From Toxonevra muliebris (taxonomy: Eukaryota > Arthropoda > Insecta > Diptera > Pallopteridae), in assembly GCA_963691655.1 (NCBI GenBank), contig OY829326.1, positions 83,507,235 through 83,571,234 of the forward strand: a stretch of DNA of 64,000 nt. Reading direction: 5' to 3'. Both the position numbers and the translations under genes were made by a program. Positions 1 through 12,852 of the stretch are shown here, piece by piece. Within the stretch, counting starts at the first letter, position 1, and every line of letters begins with the position of its first letter. Under the pieces are notes generated by a model. The model was given only the letters and a program-made list of their open reading frames with translations. It did no database searches and was not told the DNA's origin.

Positions 1-464
1 TAAGATGATAATAAAGTTAGTATACTTTATCATATATTTATGTAACTATTTACTCTATATTACTTATATATATTGTAGAGTATAGTTTAAACTTTTCATA
101 TATTTTTGAAAACGAGAAGAAACAGTTTATAATGTTATATAAACCCTAGAACTCGTTAAAAAGAAAAAAAATTTTCTACTCTTTTGTGGGTGCTTGTCAT
201 GGAGACACCTTCGTTTTTTTCAAATATTTTCTTTTTTCATTTCGTAACTTCTTGGCGCCTAACTGTCTATGAATGTATGTATGTGCATACATGTGTAAGT
301 GTGCATCTAACAGTTTTTGTTTTTCTTATCGAAAACTTAAATTTCTTGTTTTTTGTTTGTGCTACGTTTGTCAATAAGAGGATTCTATATCATAAAGTTG
401 TTTTTCTCCTGTCGGAAAAACAAGATACATTAAAATGCTTGCAAAAAATTTTTATTTTTAAACT
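1..464. other. AT-rich intergenic, no gene seen
   Basis: No conserved reading frame, RNA gene or repeat with ends was recognised. The one longer open frame here (184-525) has low-complexity, Phe-rich content and runs into the next transposon. Confidence 0.5.
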
Positions 465-472
465 AAAGGGAT

Positions 473-1901
473 CAGTGGCGGTTCTAGGATTTGGGTTTGG
501 GGGTTGGCTGATTTTACTAAATTAAAAGATAAATATCAGACTCACTATCGACCAAAACCCAGACGTAGACCAAAAACTAGTGCAAAAATTTTATCACATA
601 CAGGTCGAAAATCAAGAGATAACTGGAACAAAACTGAAACCAACTGAAATTCAAACTAAAATCGGATAGAAATTTAGGCGGAAATTTCGACCAAATTTCA
701 AAATAAAACTAAAATATTTTTTTCAGATCGAAGAAAAGAACCAAATTCAAATCAAAAAACTAGATCAAAATGAAACCAAATTTAGATCAAAATCTTGATT
801 ATGACTTTTCTGATGGATTTATATTGATAAATGATCTATTTTGAGAAAACAATTTAAAGGAAATTTTAATTTCTTTTGATAAAAAATTTTGATGAAACAA
901 TTTGATAAATCTCTTCTTTTTTTTGAGTCATTTTTGATCGAAACAAAAACCCGAAAAAAATTAAATTAAGATAACACTTGATTTGTATAGTACTTTAAAC
1001 GAATTTTTAAAATATATATTCATATCACTCATAGCATCGATATCACTATTAATATCGGCCTGGTGGTGAATTTACGATCTTTGGGTACCGGGCAACAACC
1101 GGTGAAAAAACAATGTTCATACCACGAATCGGACCAAAATTCCAACAAAAATCGACCGAAATGAGATCAAATTCAGATCAAAACTCAGACTAAAAACCCA
1201 AAATTCAGACTGAATCAAAACCAAAATCAGTTTTAAAATTCATTCCAAAATTAAAAAAAAAATGTAGACCACAACTCAAACCAATAGTTAGACAAAACTT
1301 TAGGACAAAAGGATAACAAATACCGAACAAAAATAACCCAAAATTTAGACCAAAAACTAGTTGGAATATCTGATAAATATTTACATCAAAAATTTTAACT
1401 TAAATTAAACAAAAACTAGACCAAAATTCCAGGCGAATTCTGACCGATTTCGGCCCGAAATTCAGACCAAAAAAGTATTAAAATGAAGCCAATTCAGACG
1501 AAAATATTGACCACAACTCAAACTAAGAGTTAGATTAAAACTGAGGCTAAAAAGGCGTCAAATACAAATTTAAAGCAAACCAAAATTTAGACCAGAAATG
1601 AGATCAAATGCTGGTCTGCAAACGCTATAAAGCAAATCAAAATTGAATCCAAACATGGATTAAAGCTCAAATCAAATTCAGATTAAAGTTCAAACTAAAA
1701 TAAAACAAAATTCTGACTTACAATCAAACCAGAATTTAGATCAAAAACGGAAAAGTTAAACCAATATCAGACTAAAATTCAGTACAAAATTCAATCCAAA
1801 AATTTGAGCATTATCAAGCTTTCTAAAAGTAAGCTAAGTAAAGCTGGCGTTGAAATTGTAGATGCTTCAGCCCCTATATCCTCCCCCTGGATACGCTACT
1901 G
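473..1901. mobile_element. hAT-like non-autonomous element with 8-bp TSD
   Basis: The left end reads CAGTGGCGGTTCTAGG and the reverse complement of the right end reads CAGTAGCGTATCCAGG. Both resemble hAT termini (CAGNG). The element is flanked by a perfect 8-bp duplication AAAGGGAT (465-472 and 1902-1909), the size hAT transposases make. No transposase frame is present. The inside is almost entirely a degenerate short repeat, annotated separately. The superfamily is inferred from ends and TSD length. Confidence 0.82.
540..1800. repeat. Degenerate short tandem repeat filling the hAT-like element
   Basis: Dozens of variants of a 10-14 bp motif like GACCAAAATTCAGA or ATCAAAACTCAGAC, strongly strand-asymmetric (A/C on + and T/G on -). 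A less repetitive stretch lies at about 800-1130. Copies are too diverged to give one fixed period. Confidence 0.7.
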
Positions 1902-1909
1902 AAAGGGAT

Positions 1910-3130
1910 TTGAGTTGAAGAAAAGCGAGGCAAACGAAGGCACATATTTTTTCTTGTTTGACGCGGCGTCAGTTACGAGAAGCAAAAAAAGCGTAAATGT
2001 CGTCAAATAAAGTTGCAGATGCGTTTGCCTTTTTTAAAAATTTATACTGTCAAAATATACCCACTTCCGTTTTCAGCCAATGGGCCGACCTTGGGAAAAT
2101 TACGTCCAGCTTTGTCATTGCTTATGCTTATATTTCCACTTTTTTTAAATCGGAGAAGCTATTACATAATTTCTCTTATTAAAAAAAAGGTATAAAATAG
2201 CATGAAAAATAAAAAATTTTCAGAACTGTTTTTATGACTTCTAAAAACTCGCAATATTTTAGATTTTGCATCTTCATAGCATATTGTAAAGTTTTTATTT
2301 TATAACTTTTTTAATAAAGCAAGTTGTGTTTAAGTTTGAAATATCAGACCTTTACAAATGTCATGAAATCATCTCATTACAGGAAAAAAAAATTTTTTAA
2401 GAGCAACTCAACTAAAAAAAATGGTAAAAAAAATTTTTGCGGTTTAAAGTACTCTGAAGTACACAAAAATTGTTGTTTCCAAAATGTTTACTGATTTTTC
2501 TTAGGTAATTTTTAGTTTTCAAGCAATATCAAAAACTTAATATTTTGGTCATCATTCAACGTTTTCAAGAATTCTTCGCTATACACAATTTTCCGCATTT
2601 GGCAACAATATTTCATATAGCCGCTTTGAAGGCCCATCAAAATTGCGACTACTTTAAGATCAGCAACAACTTTGAATTTATAATTGTCATACGGAATTAT
2701 TTCAAGTATTTCTTTCATTGTCTCCTTCAAACCAATCATGAAGACAACTGGAAGTTACGGTTTATAACTTTTGCTATACTAAACATAGTGGCATATGCTA
2801 TAGCTCGTTGGAAAGGTACAATCTTCTAATATTTAGAGCTGATCTATTTTTGGTGGTAACTTACAGCCATGAATGTTATACCGGGATCAGTGGATTTCTC
2901 AACAAAAAAAAACTAAGAAAAATGCACTAGATCGTACCGTAATCCAGGCAGACTGAATATTGTATGTAGAATAAAATATTGAATATAGATCATGGGAGGC
3001 CACTCTTCAACGTGGTGTCGCTCGTTCGAAAACGAGCCAAATTTTACATGGAAATTCATAAACAAGAAAATATTTAATGATAAAATGAAACAGGTCGTAT
3101 GAGTAATATTAATACAATACAATTTCGCGT
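1910..3130. other. Intergenic, AT-rich, one possible protein relic
   Basis: No gene with start, stop and splice sites was recognised. A minus-strand open frame at 2512-2739 may be a repeat-encoded relic and is listed separately. Confidence 0.4.
2512..2739 (-). pseudogene. Possible relic of a repeat-encoded insect protein
   Basis: The minus-strand frame includes the segment DLKVVAILMGLQSGYMKYCC. From memory this resembles a protein segment that recurs in transposon-like loci of many arthropods. The frame has no convincing start and is not flanked by splice sites. The family cannot be named here; a protein search would decide it. Confidence 0.25.
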
Positions 3131-3134
3131 TTAA

Positions 3135-3512
3135 CCCTCTAGTTCCCAAGCGTGCCTCTAAACAGCCATCATCAAAACGGGTACAATTACCACCTTAATA
3201 GACTTTTGTTGCTACATTTTATCATATCGTTTATGGAGTTTCCCAGCCAAAATCAAAAATTTGTGAAAAACAGGAAAATTAATTATTTTGATTGAATTTG
3301 AGATAAAAATAAAAAAAATAAATAAAATACTTCCCGTAATACTAGCTAGATAAAAAAACTAGCTTTATACAAAATATTTAATTATTTAAAAAAATTGATG
3401 AAAAGTTTATTCAACAACAAATATTTTAGGCATTCAACCTTCCCGGCTTCATAAAGCCACGCCCATTAATTTTTTTCTTTTAAATCAATCAAAAATTTTG
3501 GGAGCTAGAGGG
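3135..3512. mobile_element. piggyBac-like MITE (TTAA-flanked)
   Basis: The left end CCCTCTAGTTCCCAA directly follows TTAA (3131-3134). The right end, reverse-complemented, is CCCTCTAGCTCCCAA and is followed by CTAA (3513-3516), one change from TTAA. CCC-type ends plus a TTAA target are typical of piggyBac-derived MITEs. There is no coding capacity in 378 bp. Confidence 0.72.
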
Positions 3513-3611
3513 CTAAAATCGTTAACGAATTGATCTAGAAAAACGATCAGACACGTGTAATTTATTTTTAGACTTACTTTCAGAATATATTGGATTTTCT
3601 CTTGGGTGGTT

Positions 3612-3650
3612 GCACCCAAGTTGAATTTGGTTGATATTCAACTTGGGTGC
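3612..3650. repeat. Perfect 15-bp inverted repeat (hairpin)
   Basis: GCACCCAAGTTGAAT (3612-3626) and its exact reverse complement (3636-3650) are separated by 9 bp. It is not followed by a gene. It may be a MITE core or a local palindrome. Confidence 0.75.
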
Positions 3651-4103
3651 TAATGTTGATATTTAAATTATCAACAATATTGTGTTTTTACACACAAGAT
3701 TAGTTTGGATGCAGTTGAGTCACCTTGCAAACATATATAGGGATTTGATGTATAATCTATATGCTAGGTAAATAATTCAAACTAATACAATTCTTTTATA
3801 AACTTAAAAATTTATTAGATATCATTATCTTTTATATATAATAGCCCAATTCATAATAAATTGCAAATGGTCTTGCATCATTGTAAATGCAAATTTTTAT
3901 TTTATATCGCATATATTTGTTGTTGTGATAGCAAATATATTTTGCAATTGCACCAAATCGTAGTTGCATTATTTTTCTTAAACTCAATGCATCGGGCACG
4001 ATATGTTCGCATATACGCAGCTGTAATTTCATCTTTTTTCCGCGCTTTAAGTTTTTCTTCCTGCCGATTTTAAATTTGATTAGATGTGAAAATTTTACAT
4101 AAC

Positions 4104-4178
4104 GTCGCCTGAGAATTGATTTGGCGTATAGGTATATGAATTTGTACACACATACACCAAATCAATTATCAGGCGGCG
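4104..4178. repeat. Imperfect ~27-bp inverted repeat
   Basis: The arm around 4104-4130 (CGCCTGAGAATTGATTTGG core) is mirrored at 4152-4178 (CCAAATCAATTATCAGGCG core) with about 21 bp between them. It lies just upstream of the TTAA-flanked element at 4200. Confidence 0.6.
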
Positions 4179-4199
4179 ATAAGTGCCTTCCGCATTTAA

Positions 4200-4400
4200 C
4201 CTTAGAAAGGCAACAGGGGTGACCAGTCACCCCACTACTTTTTAAAAGCACCGCAAAGAGATTTGCCTTAACTGCATTTAATAAAAATAAGAAACAATGT
4301 ATTTTTATTGAAGTAAATAAGTGATTTTATAAAAAGTTAGATTTTTTCTGTTTAACATATTTGCTATTTACATAGATAAAAAAGTGTTGCCTTTTTAAGA
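4200..4400. mobile_element. piggyBac-like MITE (TTAA-flanked), 201 bp
   Basis: Ends CCTTAGAAAGGCAAC and, reverse-complemented, TCTTAAAAAGGCAAC. TTAA occurs on both sides (4196-4199 and 4401-4404). An inner palindrome GGGGTGACCAGTCACCCC follows the left end. Non-coding. Confidence 0.75.
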
Positions 4401-4404
4401 TTAA

Positions 4405-5850
4405 TGCACAAAGCAAAATTTTTATAATGCCGTGGTTTGCCATCATTATCACTACATTTCTTATTACTTATATTCCTTATTACTTACCATTTTGTATTGT
4501 TTTTATATTTTAAAAAATATTTAATTTTAATCCAATCTAACTAACCGAATGCAAAACCTATCAAACGCCTGTGTTTGCTACTGCGCACAGTGCGTCGACA
4601 GAAGGCAGAAGTCCAAAATTTTGTGAACCAAAATTACAAAAATTTGGTACCATTTTAAAGTCAATAATTCAAGCAAGTAAGAAACAATAACAGTTTTGGT
4701 AAAAACACATCTTGAGGACCGGTGTAAGCCGTCAAATTGGAGATATTTTACTCAAAAATCAATACCTAATACAGATGAGATTTAAAGCATTTTACAAAAC
4801 AGTACACCACAAAAGAACCATGAGAACTTTTATAACAAAATTTCTTGTATTTATTTTTAATTAAATTAGGGATATATCCCAGCTATATTTTTATTCCTAC
4901 ATTTTTAAGCTATATTTTTAACAGAAGCTTAAAACTGAAAATTTTTTTATGGAAAAAACTAAAAATTATCCAAATTCAATGGACAAAAAAAAAAAGGTCA
5001 CAAAAGTTCACAGAAAAAAAAGTTTATCTATGTATAGTACATACTTTCGACTATCAGGATTAAAAAAAAAATTCTGCTCATTTTTGGGCCTTTTCTAAAA
5101 AAGCTATTTTGAAAATAAGTCCAAAAGCAACTTATCGTGTTTGAAAAATGCATGGCTTACATAGAAGTGTGTAAGTCGCAAGCAAAAAACTCTCCAGTTT
5201 TACATTTTTTAAGCTCTAATATAATTCACATATATGGCATATAAATACTTTTTGCTGTTTTGTACAATTTAAAAGCAATTATAAGGTAGTAAATAGTACT
5301 AAACACCAGTGTACATTAGACCGGGCCAAAAAATAAAAGTGCGCCGTACACCTTGGAATCTAAATTATTTTTGCAAGACAATTTCGGAAAAATTTTTTTT
5401 TGTTTTTTAAACGAACGTAGGGGCCGCCTTTTTAAATTTTTCGTTATATCTTCGGCATTCATAGTCGGATCTTAAAGTATGATATATCGATGTTTTTGTC
5501 TCAAGGAGATCAATTTTCAGAAGTCATTGACCTCAAGTACACCGTTCTTGTATTTACCCATCAGATTTCAGTTCTTACCACCCTAATGCACCACCCTAAT
5601 GTCAGAAACTTTCAACATTTTTTGATTTATAATAAAAAATACGCAGCAAGTTTTTATTCGACTTTTGAGTTTAGCTGTTATTCCTTATTGCCACAGAATT
5701 CTGCCACGAATAAATGTACACACAAATTTTGTTTTCGTATGTTCATATGTGTGTGAGTAAATTGATCGAAACATAAACAAACAAACTCCGCTCGTATTTT
5801 AATTTCTCCCTCTCTTCTTCTCTTCTCTCTTCTCTTTGTTGTTTAGAGTA
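4405..5850. other. Intergenic, no gene seen
   Basis: AT-rich with many homopolymer A/T tracts. No coding pattern, RNA gene or element with recognisable ends was found. Confidence 0.45.
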
Positions 5851-5858
5851 GCACAGTC

Positions 5859-6778
5859 CAGTGATGGGACTTTTGCACAATTGTGCTAGATCTAACACAT
5901 TTTTCCAAAAACTTTGATTTCTAATACTTTTAGCACCGATGGTTCCAAATCTAGCACATTTTCTTTTTTTTAATGTTATTTTTTATTTATTTTCATTGCG
6001 TCAATTTGCAACCTTGCAATTGCAAAACTATTGTGAATGGCTATTTTATTATGTTAAATTAGTATCGTTTTTATCATTAGCTGCATTTTATTCACTACTT
6101 GCTTCTATTTATGTATAACTAGCAGCGATAATTGTATGAGAAAACAGCAACAAAGCCACAGAGATACCACGTATAATTATAGCTGTTATTTATACATAAA
6201 AAGCTGTTTAACTACATTAAATTCTATTGTGAACTGCCATAATTGGGCTGAAGAGACTTAACAACTTGGTCGTTTTATTCGCATATGTTAAACTAGCTGG
6301 CGAATAAAACGGAGCTATTATTTATTCATTACAAGTAACTTCTTAAACATTTACAAAACTACAGGTTTGTAGATGAAGAATTCATATTAATTTCTTAACA
6401 TAAATGTAACTTAAATATCTCTTTGAGATAAAACAAAAAATTCACATTCTTTAATGTCATGTTTATTCTTTTTTTGTAAGAAACATTTTTCCAAGTTGGA
6501 AATAACGCTATTATAAACTTTGAGCCATTTTATTGACTTATGTTGAGTCTCAAAGTAATCTGTTAAACGTATTCAAATGAATGAATTAATATATTTTATT
6601 TACTTAATATTAAGTAATAGACTGAATTACTATTACTAATATTACTATATTTTGATTTATTGAATAAAATAATACAATAAAATTAATATATTTTTCTTAA
6701 CTAGCACATTTTTCCACAATCTAGCACAATTTTGCATCCAAATCTAGCACCGTCAAAAAATGTATAGTCCCATCACTG
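5859..6778. mobile_element. hAT-like non-autonomous element, 920 bp
   Basis: Ends CAGTGATGGGACTTTT and, reverse-complemented, CAGTGATGGGACTATA. Flanks GCACAGTC (5851-5858) and GCACAGCC (6779-6786) form an 8-bp TSD with one mismatch. Several TGTGCTAGAT-type subterminal motifs sit near both ends, as hAT elements often have. No transposase frame. Confidence 0.85.
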
Positions 6779-8450
6779 GCACAGCCATGCCGCGCAATAG
6801 TGCGAGCGAGAGGGGAACTAGACGTTACAGTTATCTTACATCTTACGTTACAGTTATTCTTACATTTTACACATTTGGAATTTTGCCCATACCCATTTTG
6901 TTTACACATCAAAAAATGTAAACTGAAAAAAAGGTTTTGTAATTTTCGAATTTTTATATAACAAATATATTGCTGTGTTAAAAATTTTGTGCTAAACGGT
7001 ATTGTTTTTAAAACTTATTGCATTGTATTTTAATTTATTCTCCAAATAATCCCTAAAGTTTACTACAGTGGCAACTACAAATGCCCGAGTACTCGAAAAT
7101 ACGGGTATTGTCCGATCTCGCGGGTACTCGGACATTTCGTTCAACGGGTACCCAAAAATTTAAATATGTTAGCTAAATAAACTAAATAAAATATGGCACT
7201 ACAAAATTTTTTTCGTACTTTATCTACCACTACTTACTAATTTTTTTTTTTTGATTCCGTTAAGGCGTTTACTCAATGCAACAAATAAACTGGCGGTCAC
7301 AAAAACCGCATAGTGAATGTATTTTTTTTTCGGGAACAAAATAAACAAAATTGCGAAAGAAACATCATATATACATATAAATGTTATTACTTTTTAACTA
7401 AAACAAAAATATGGAAGAAATTTCACGTTTTTGAGGGTATGGATTAAAAGTATGTAAAAATAAAAATATTTGTTATTTTTTTAAGGTGTAAACTAAGATT
7501 AATTTGTTTCATAATAGAGTCATAAACAAAATTGTTTAGTTTGATGGTGCCCCTCTCTTAGCCTTTCTTATGGCCGTTATCTTAAATGGCATAGAGTCGA
7601 CAAGCACTTTAAGGATATCATTCGTTATTTTTTTAATACCAAACTTTTTCCAGAACTCCAACAAGGGGTTTTTTTATTCTTTGGCATGTTTTGAGCAACT
7701 TTGCGTTTCATTATATGACAGAGATGATCTATCGATGCGATTTCCACTACACAAACACAAACCGGAAAAGAATGCGTGACAGCTTTCTGTTTTAAATTCT
7801 TTTTCATTTGCATGAACCCAACAAACATTTGTAGCAGTTTTAAGTAAGCACGTTTGAAAACAAACTTATTTTCTACGATATTTGTAAGCATTTTGTGAAA
7901 AAATGTCTGTCCTTACAAAAGCCTTACATGTGTAAGTGTTTTTCAAGTCCAATTTTTAGAATTTACTCCGAAAGCTACTTCGGGCATCAACAAAAATCAC
8001 GAAGTTGGTGCCGAACTGAAAGATGTTGTACTTAACAGAATGCAAAAATTAAATGCGAAAATGCGTAGTCATTCTCTCGTTTTCTCCTTTGAATCAAAAC
8101 GGCTTTTTTTTTTTGATTTCGTGAAAAATTGTAAACTATGAAATCACTGTTGCCATATCAGGGGATTTCCTACTACTAGATTTTTGAGTGATTTTTTCTA
8201 TTACCGCGACAAGGATTTTTTCAGTTTGAGTAAGAAAATTTGCAAATTAAGTTCTTTTTTAGTTGAACAACTATTGTAGCAATTTTTCCCCCAATTCCTT
8301 TTCAAAATTACTTTCGTGTGTTTACACTTTCAGAACATTCTTGATATTGATAATTAATTGAAAAGAAAAATTTATAAATCATAATCATAGAATATGCCAA
8401 AAATTGTTTAGTGAATTGTGGATGCGCCCTTACTATTTTATTGCACACGA

Positions 8451-8586
8451 GCTAACGTTCATTTTGGTCTATGACTTACTGAAAATCTCAGAGCTGTGTA
8501 ATAAACAATGCACAACTAGAATGTTACAAACATTTTTAATATATAAAATCCATAAATAATTAGACCTAGACCAAAATGAGCGTTAG
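8451..8586. repeat. Inverted repeat, ~20-bp arms
   Basis: GCTAACGTTCATTTTGGTCT (from 8451) faces TAGACCAAAATGAGCGTTAG (8567-8586). Together they make a stem of about 20 bp with one mismatch and a ~95-bp loop. Possibly a small MITE. Confidence 0.55.
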
Positions 8587-10069
8587 TGACTTTACGAAGT
8601 GATCAAACGTTTGTTAATTCTCCCAAACGCATTGGTGATATATAACAATAATAATAATTAGTTTAAAATAAAATATTTGTAAGATATATATATATATAAG
8701 TGAGAAAATAATACACGCAAGAAAAAAAAACTTGCCTTTAATAACTTTTTCAGAATTAGGGAAAAATTCTTTGAGATATCAGGCAGCACTGTTGAAGTGT
8801 TCTTGCGTCGCATCTTTTGTGGTTATTTCAGTAGCCATTGAAAATTTCATCTGTTTTATCGGGCGACGCACGCGTAATTTTATCATCAAAAGTTAAGTGC
8901 AAACAATTTTAATATTAAAAAATAATATTAACTATAGAAATATATTATAATAATATTTATATTATAAATAACTAAAATAAGTGTTAAATTTATAAATGAA
9001 AGTACTATTTTAGTTTTATATTTATATTTTGTATTCAATAAAAAAAAGTAAAAATGGTGCCAAAAAGACCGAGATCCACGAAAATGGAAAGTAGGGAAAT
9101 AGAGAACTTATTATTTTCAAATCCTGCTCAGCATCATCAACCGCATCCGCTGCTAGAGGCACGAAATTCATGGGGATGTGCTGGAAGAAAATTATAACAG
9201 ATAGCTTAGCAGAAAAATTTTCATGGCGAAGCACTGCTGAAAAAAAAGCGCACGCAGCTTAACAACATCACTGGCAATTAGGCGTAAGTTTGTTTTTTTT
9301 TATTGATTCTTAAACAAGCTAATTCTTTCATTTTATACACACAGACATTTTCGTAATGAACCAAGGGGGCCGGGAAGAAGATTTTGTTTCCACCTCCAAA
9401 TCTTTTTTTCAATATGCCAAAAATCGGCAGAAGCAGCGCAGTGCAAAAATGCAAATTATTTGTTTTATTAGTTTTAAAATCTTTTTTTAAGTTTTATGTT
9501 CGTAAAATGAAATACGTAGAAATGTTAATTTTTATTTACATATGTGCTTTTTGAATTCGATTTTTTTAAATTTTTTTGATTTTTTTGTTCCTGAATATAA
9601 TTTTTTAAGTTCTGTATATATATTACTGAAGTACAAACATATAGTTTTTAAGTAATTTTATGAAAATAAATGAAATACATATATAAATTAAAAAAAAATG
9701 CTTAAAATTTATTTAATTTATGCTTATTAAAATAAGTGTTATAGTAGGTTGTTTTTAAGCTTAGAAAACATTTACAAATAAGTATGAAAGTAATAAAAGG
9801 AAATACTTACTAAACGCTTAAAAATACGTTTAAAATATATTTTTCAATAAGTGTTACAATACGTTGTTTTGTAAGCAAAAAACGCAAGCTTAACGTAAGG
9901 AGGCCGTTTTGCTTAATAAACAATGTGATTCACTCGAATTCCGAATCTTTCGCAAGCTTTTTTTTCAAATGAAACCCTTACTAGTGTAAGCTTACAAACA
10001 ACTTATTTGTAAGCCTTTTTGCTTGTTGGGAATGTACTATAACTACATTTTACTAATATCATCACGGCA

Positions 10070-10440
10070 CCTCATAGTGTTGTGTAGATGAGTTGGTTAA
10101 GAGGTAGGGTAAAGTAGTGGATGCTGGAAATAGTTTTTTTTGAATAGTGGGTTCAAATCTCACTTGAAGCGGACCAAATTATCAATTTTTTTTTGTGATG
10201 TAAAAAAATAAATACACAAGAAATAAAGACAAAGGTAAATAAAAAACATGCAAACAGACATAATACATTATCAAAAATATATTACTAATGTGATCGCGTT
10301 ATTTTATAAATGTGTGTGGCTGAGTGAGTTAAAAAAAAAAGTGTAAAGTTATGGTTGTGCTGTGAAAAGGAATTCTGAGTTTTTTTGGTGTCGCGAGTTC
10401 GAATTCAACTACAGGTGGAGCAAGTGATTCCTTTTTACAC
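10070..10440 (+). repeat. Two tRNA-like SINE relics (low confidence)
   Basis: At about 10085-10175 a GAGTTGGTTAAGAGG A-box-like stretch is followed by GGGTTCAAATCTC, a B-box-like stretch. At about 10320-10430 GGCTGAGTGAGTT is followed by GAGTTCGAATTC. Spacing and extra internal sequence are compatible with tRNA-Leu/Ser-derived SINE heads. The acceptor stems do not pair well, so these are not functional tRNAs. Confidence 0.3.
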
Positions 10441-11560
10441 AAATAATTATTTTTTTTTCAAACTGTTCATGGACATATGCCCATCAATAACTCAGATAAT
10501 TTTAGGGTATATCTCCACAACCAGAAATTTAGTATGAGGATATTAATTGGCAATATAATGCCAGAGGAAAAAGGTCTGTGAAATTGAAAAAAGTGGACAT
10601 TGCATCTCCTATATAATCTGAGTTTTAGCTATGGAATATCTCAGTATTCATTTGTGGCACGTCTCTAAAAAAGGTTATTTTGGCATTCCATGAAAAAATA
10701 TGGCGTGGCCTTTTCCGTTCAACTCTAATGCTTTTATATATATTTCCAGAACCATTTACCCACGTTGGTTGACAAAACCACACCACAAAATAAATGTGGT
10801 TAGGATTGAAAAAGACGGCGAGGAACTTTCCATATAGCCTGAATTTTCATTATTGTATATCTTAGAAACTATTTGTAGTGCAGTACTAAGATTTGGAATG
10901 ATAATATGATTTGCCAATAGCGTTTGGTGGCTAAAGTATGGGTAGACTTGGGTTAGTGACTGTTCCACCTGGATTTTATAAGGTATATTTCCTAAATTAT
11001 TTGTGGTTAGAGAGCTTTGATTGCCAATGGAAAATGGTAGAAAAAAATGAATGGAATAAATAAAATATGCGTGACACCTCCCATGCAAAGAAAATGTTTG
11101 AAACTGTATACCTGAGAAACCATTGCAAAGAACACACTGGCAGTTTGTGTGTGAAGGCGGATGGTTAGTAGTAGTTGTTGGGCAGAATGTGGAAGTTTTT
11201 TGGCATACAAAGGAAATGCTTCAAATGGTATATATCTCTGCCTTATTTTGCTAAGGCCTTAACATCCATTTTTCAGTATAGAGTTTTCGATGGATTATGA
11301 TAAAAAATGTGCCCTGTTCCGAAAATTTTAGAAACCTACACTGAAAACTTGCAATCTTTTCTTTTTGTTTAAATTATAAATTCTCGAAATTCTCCTGTAA
11401 AATTTGAAAAATGAGTGTTAGGGCTTTAGCAAATTAAGGCAGCGATAAGGGGAACCATAGTAAGGCAAGCAATACAAATTTAGTTGTAAAGGATGTATGT
11501 TGATAGTTATTAGAGAGCCATAGTAAGAAAGATGATGAAGGTTTGTATGTTAAGATGGAA
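10440..11560. repeat. Diverged dispersed repeat, copy 1
   Basis: Built from loosely repeated modules (CTCCCATATA..., a TATCTCAGAAAC-type stretch, then TATTTGTGG). Several modules recur in the same order at 21830-22330, for example TACTAAGATTTGGAAT followed by ATATGGGTAG-like text. The short minus frame with TQVYPYFSHQTLL is shared with copy 2 (THAYPYFAQRILL), but no full protein is evident. Confidence 0.5.
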
Positions 11561-12630
11561 CTGAGAAGAATGTTGACACCATTAAACACGTGGAAGTGGA
11601 ACTACTCATGTAAATGATATGATTAGTGTAATGATTCGACTTTGATCGGAGACTGGCACGCTCATATAGATATATCTCTTGCAAAAGTTTTAGTTGTTGT
11701 AATTTTTTCATTACCCCTACTTTGCCAGGTCCGGACAACGAAGGTAATGAATGAAAGCACACCACAATTGGCTTACAGCAATTACTCCATAAAATTTTAC
11801 CTATATTTTTGGGCGTTCACAGTCCCCTCAATATAGTATAAGGGACCCATGATTTAGTAGGAGAAATCCATCCAAACTATCTGACTTTGTGGAAATTTGA
11901 CTATTTTCACTCCACAGTTAACCTTCTATTGCTTTATATCTGAGCAACACACGTACCGAAGATTAAATGCGCATAAAAAATTAAGTTTAATTTGCCGATC
12001 ATATAACTTTTCTCGAGTCTGTCAGAGTTCAAGTACTGTAGTTTTTAGTCCATGCCAGGCGATTTGTTTACATCCATTTCTTCAACAACGACTTTTTGGC
12101 TGATCGTCTCCCATACAGACCGAACTTTTGTTTCTTTCTGCGTAAGGTTTCGACATTTATATTCACGTTGTAATATCTCTTTAGCTCAGTCCTTATTGTG
12201 ACTGCACTTTTGAATCGATAATTTATGGTTCTCTTTCAGGTTATGCCATTTTCTCTCGTATTTGTCTTCTATAGTCTTCTTGATCCTTTTGTCCTTTCAA
12301 GCGGGTATAAATTGCCTTTTTTCTGGATCAGTCCAACAGCAGTCAAATGTAGGCATCAGATTTCATCAGGTATTTAACTGTATTTAACTCCTTGATACCT
12401 AAGAACAAAAATTTCGATGTTTTGGTGCCGCAACAATTGTTTATACTTTGCAGTTGTTTTTGGCACTTTTTCAAAAATTATTTTTTTCGCCAAACAAACG
12501 CAATAAAAAATGATACATTCTACTTAAATACATTCTTAAAACATAAACAAGGGATTCTCCTTTACAAAGGAAGGGAAATTTGGGCTAAGTTAGGAAATAT
12601 TGCCGAAATTGCAGCAGTATTGCAAGTGGT
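11561..12630. other. Intergenic inside the composite, no gene seen
   Basis: Short open frames only, none with convincing codon structure or splice sites. Confidence 0.4.
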
Positions 12631-12852
12631 GCTGTTTTTGTGACCGCCAGCGTATATTTATGTATAGTAGATTTTGTAGTGAACTAATTTTATAAGTTTT
12701 TTTCCATCAGTCTAGCAACGGGTACACGGGTAAATTTGCGGGCACCTGGGGAAAACGGATACCCAGAGCATAACGTGCACCCGTAATAATAGTACCCGGG
12801 TAAAGCCGGGTAATGGGTTTCGGTGTACAACTCGGGTAAACAGGTTTCAAGA

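Larger units (their letters stand above)
7082..12845. mobile_element. Large composite with related inverted ends (~5.8 kb)
   Basis: Both ends carry clusters of CGGGTAC/TACCCG motifs (7082-7155 and about 12715-12845). Further in, an inverted pair matches at 18 of 20 bases: CTGGCGGTCACAAAAACCGC at 7290-7309 and its complement at 12631-12650. This suggests one long element or two opposed copies of one family. The interior has no intact transposase; it contains tRNA-like segments and a diverged dispersed repeat. Exact ends and TSD could not be fixed. Confidence 0.45.

Noticed and set aside
184..525. 113-codon open frame
   Set aside because: Phe-rich low-complexity content; it overlaps the left TSD and end of the hAT-like element.
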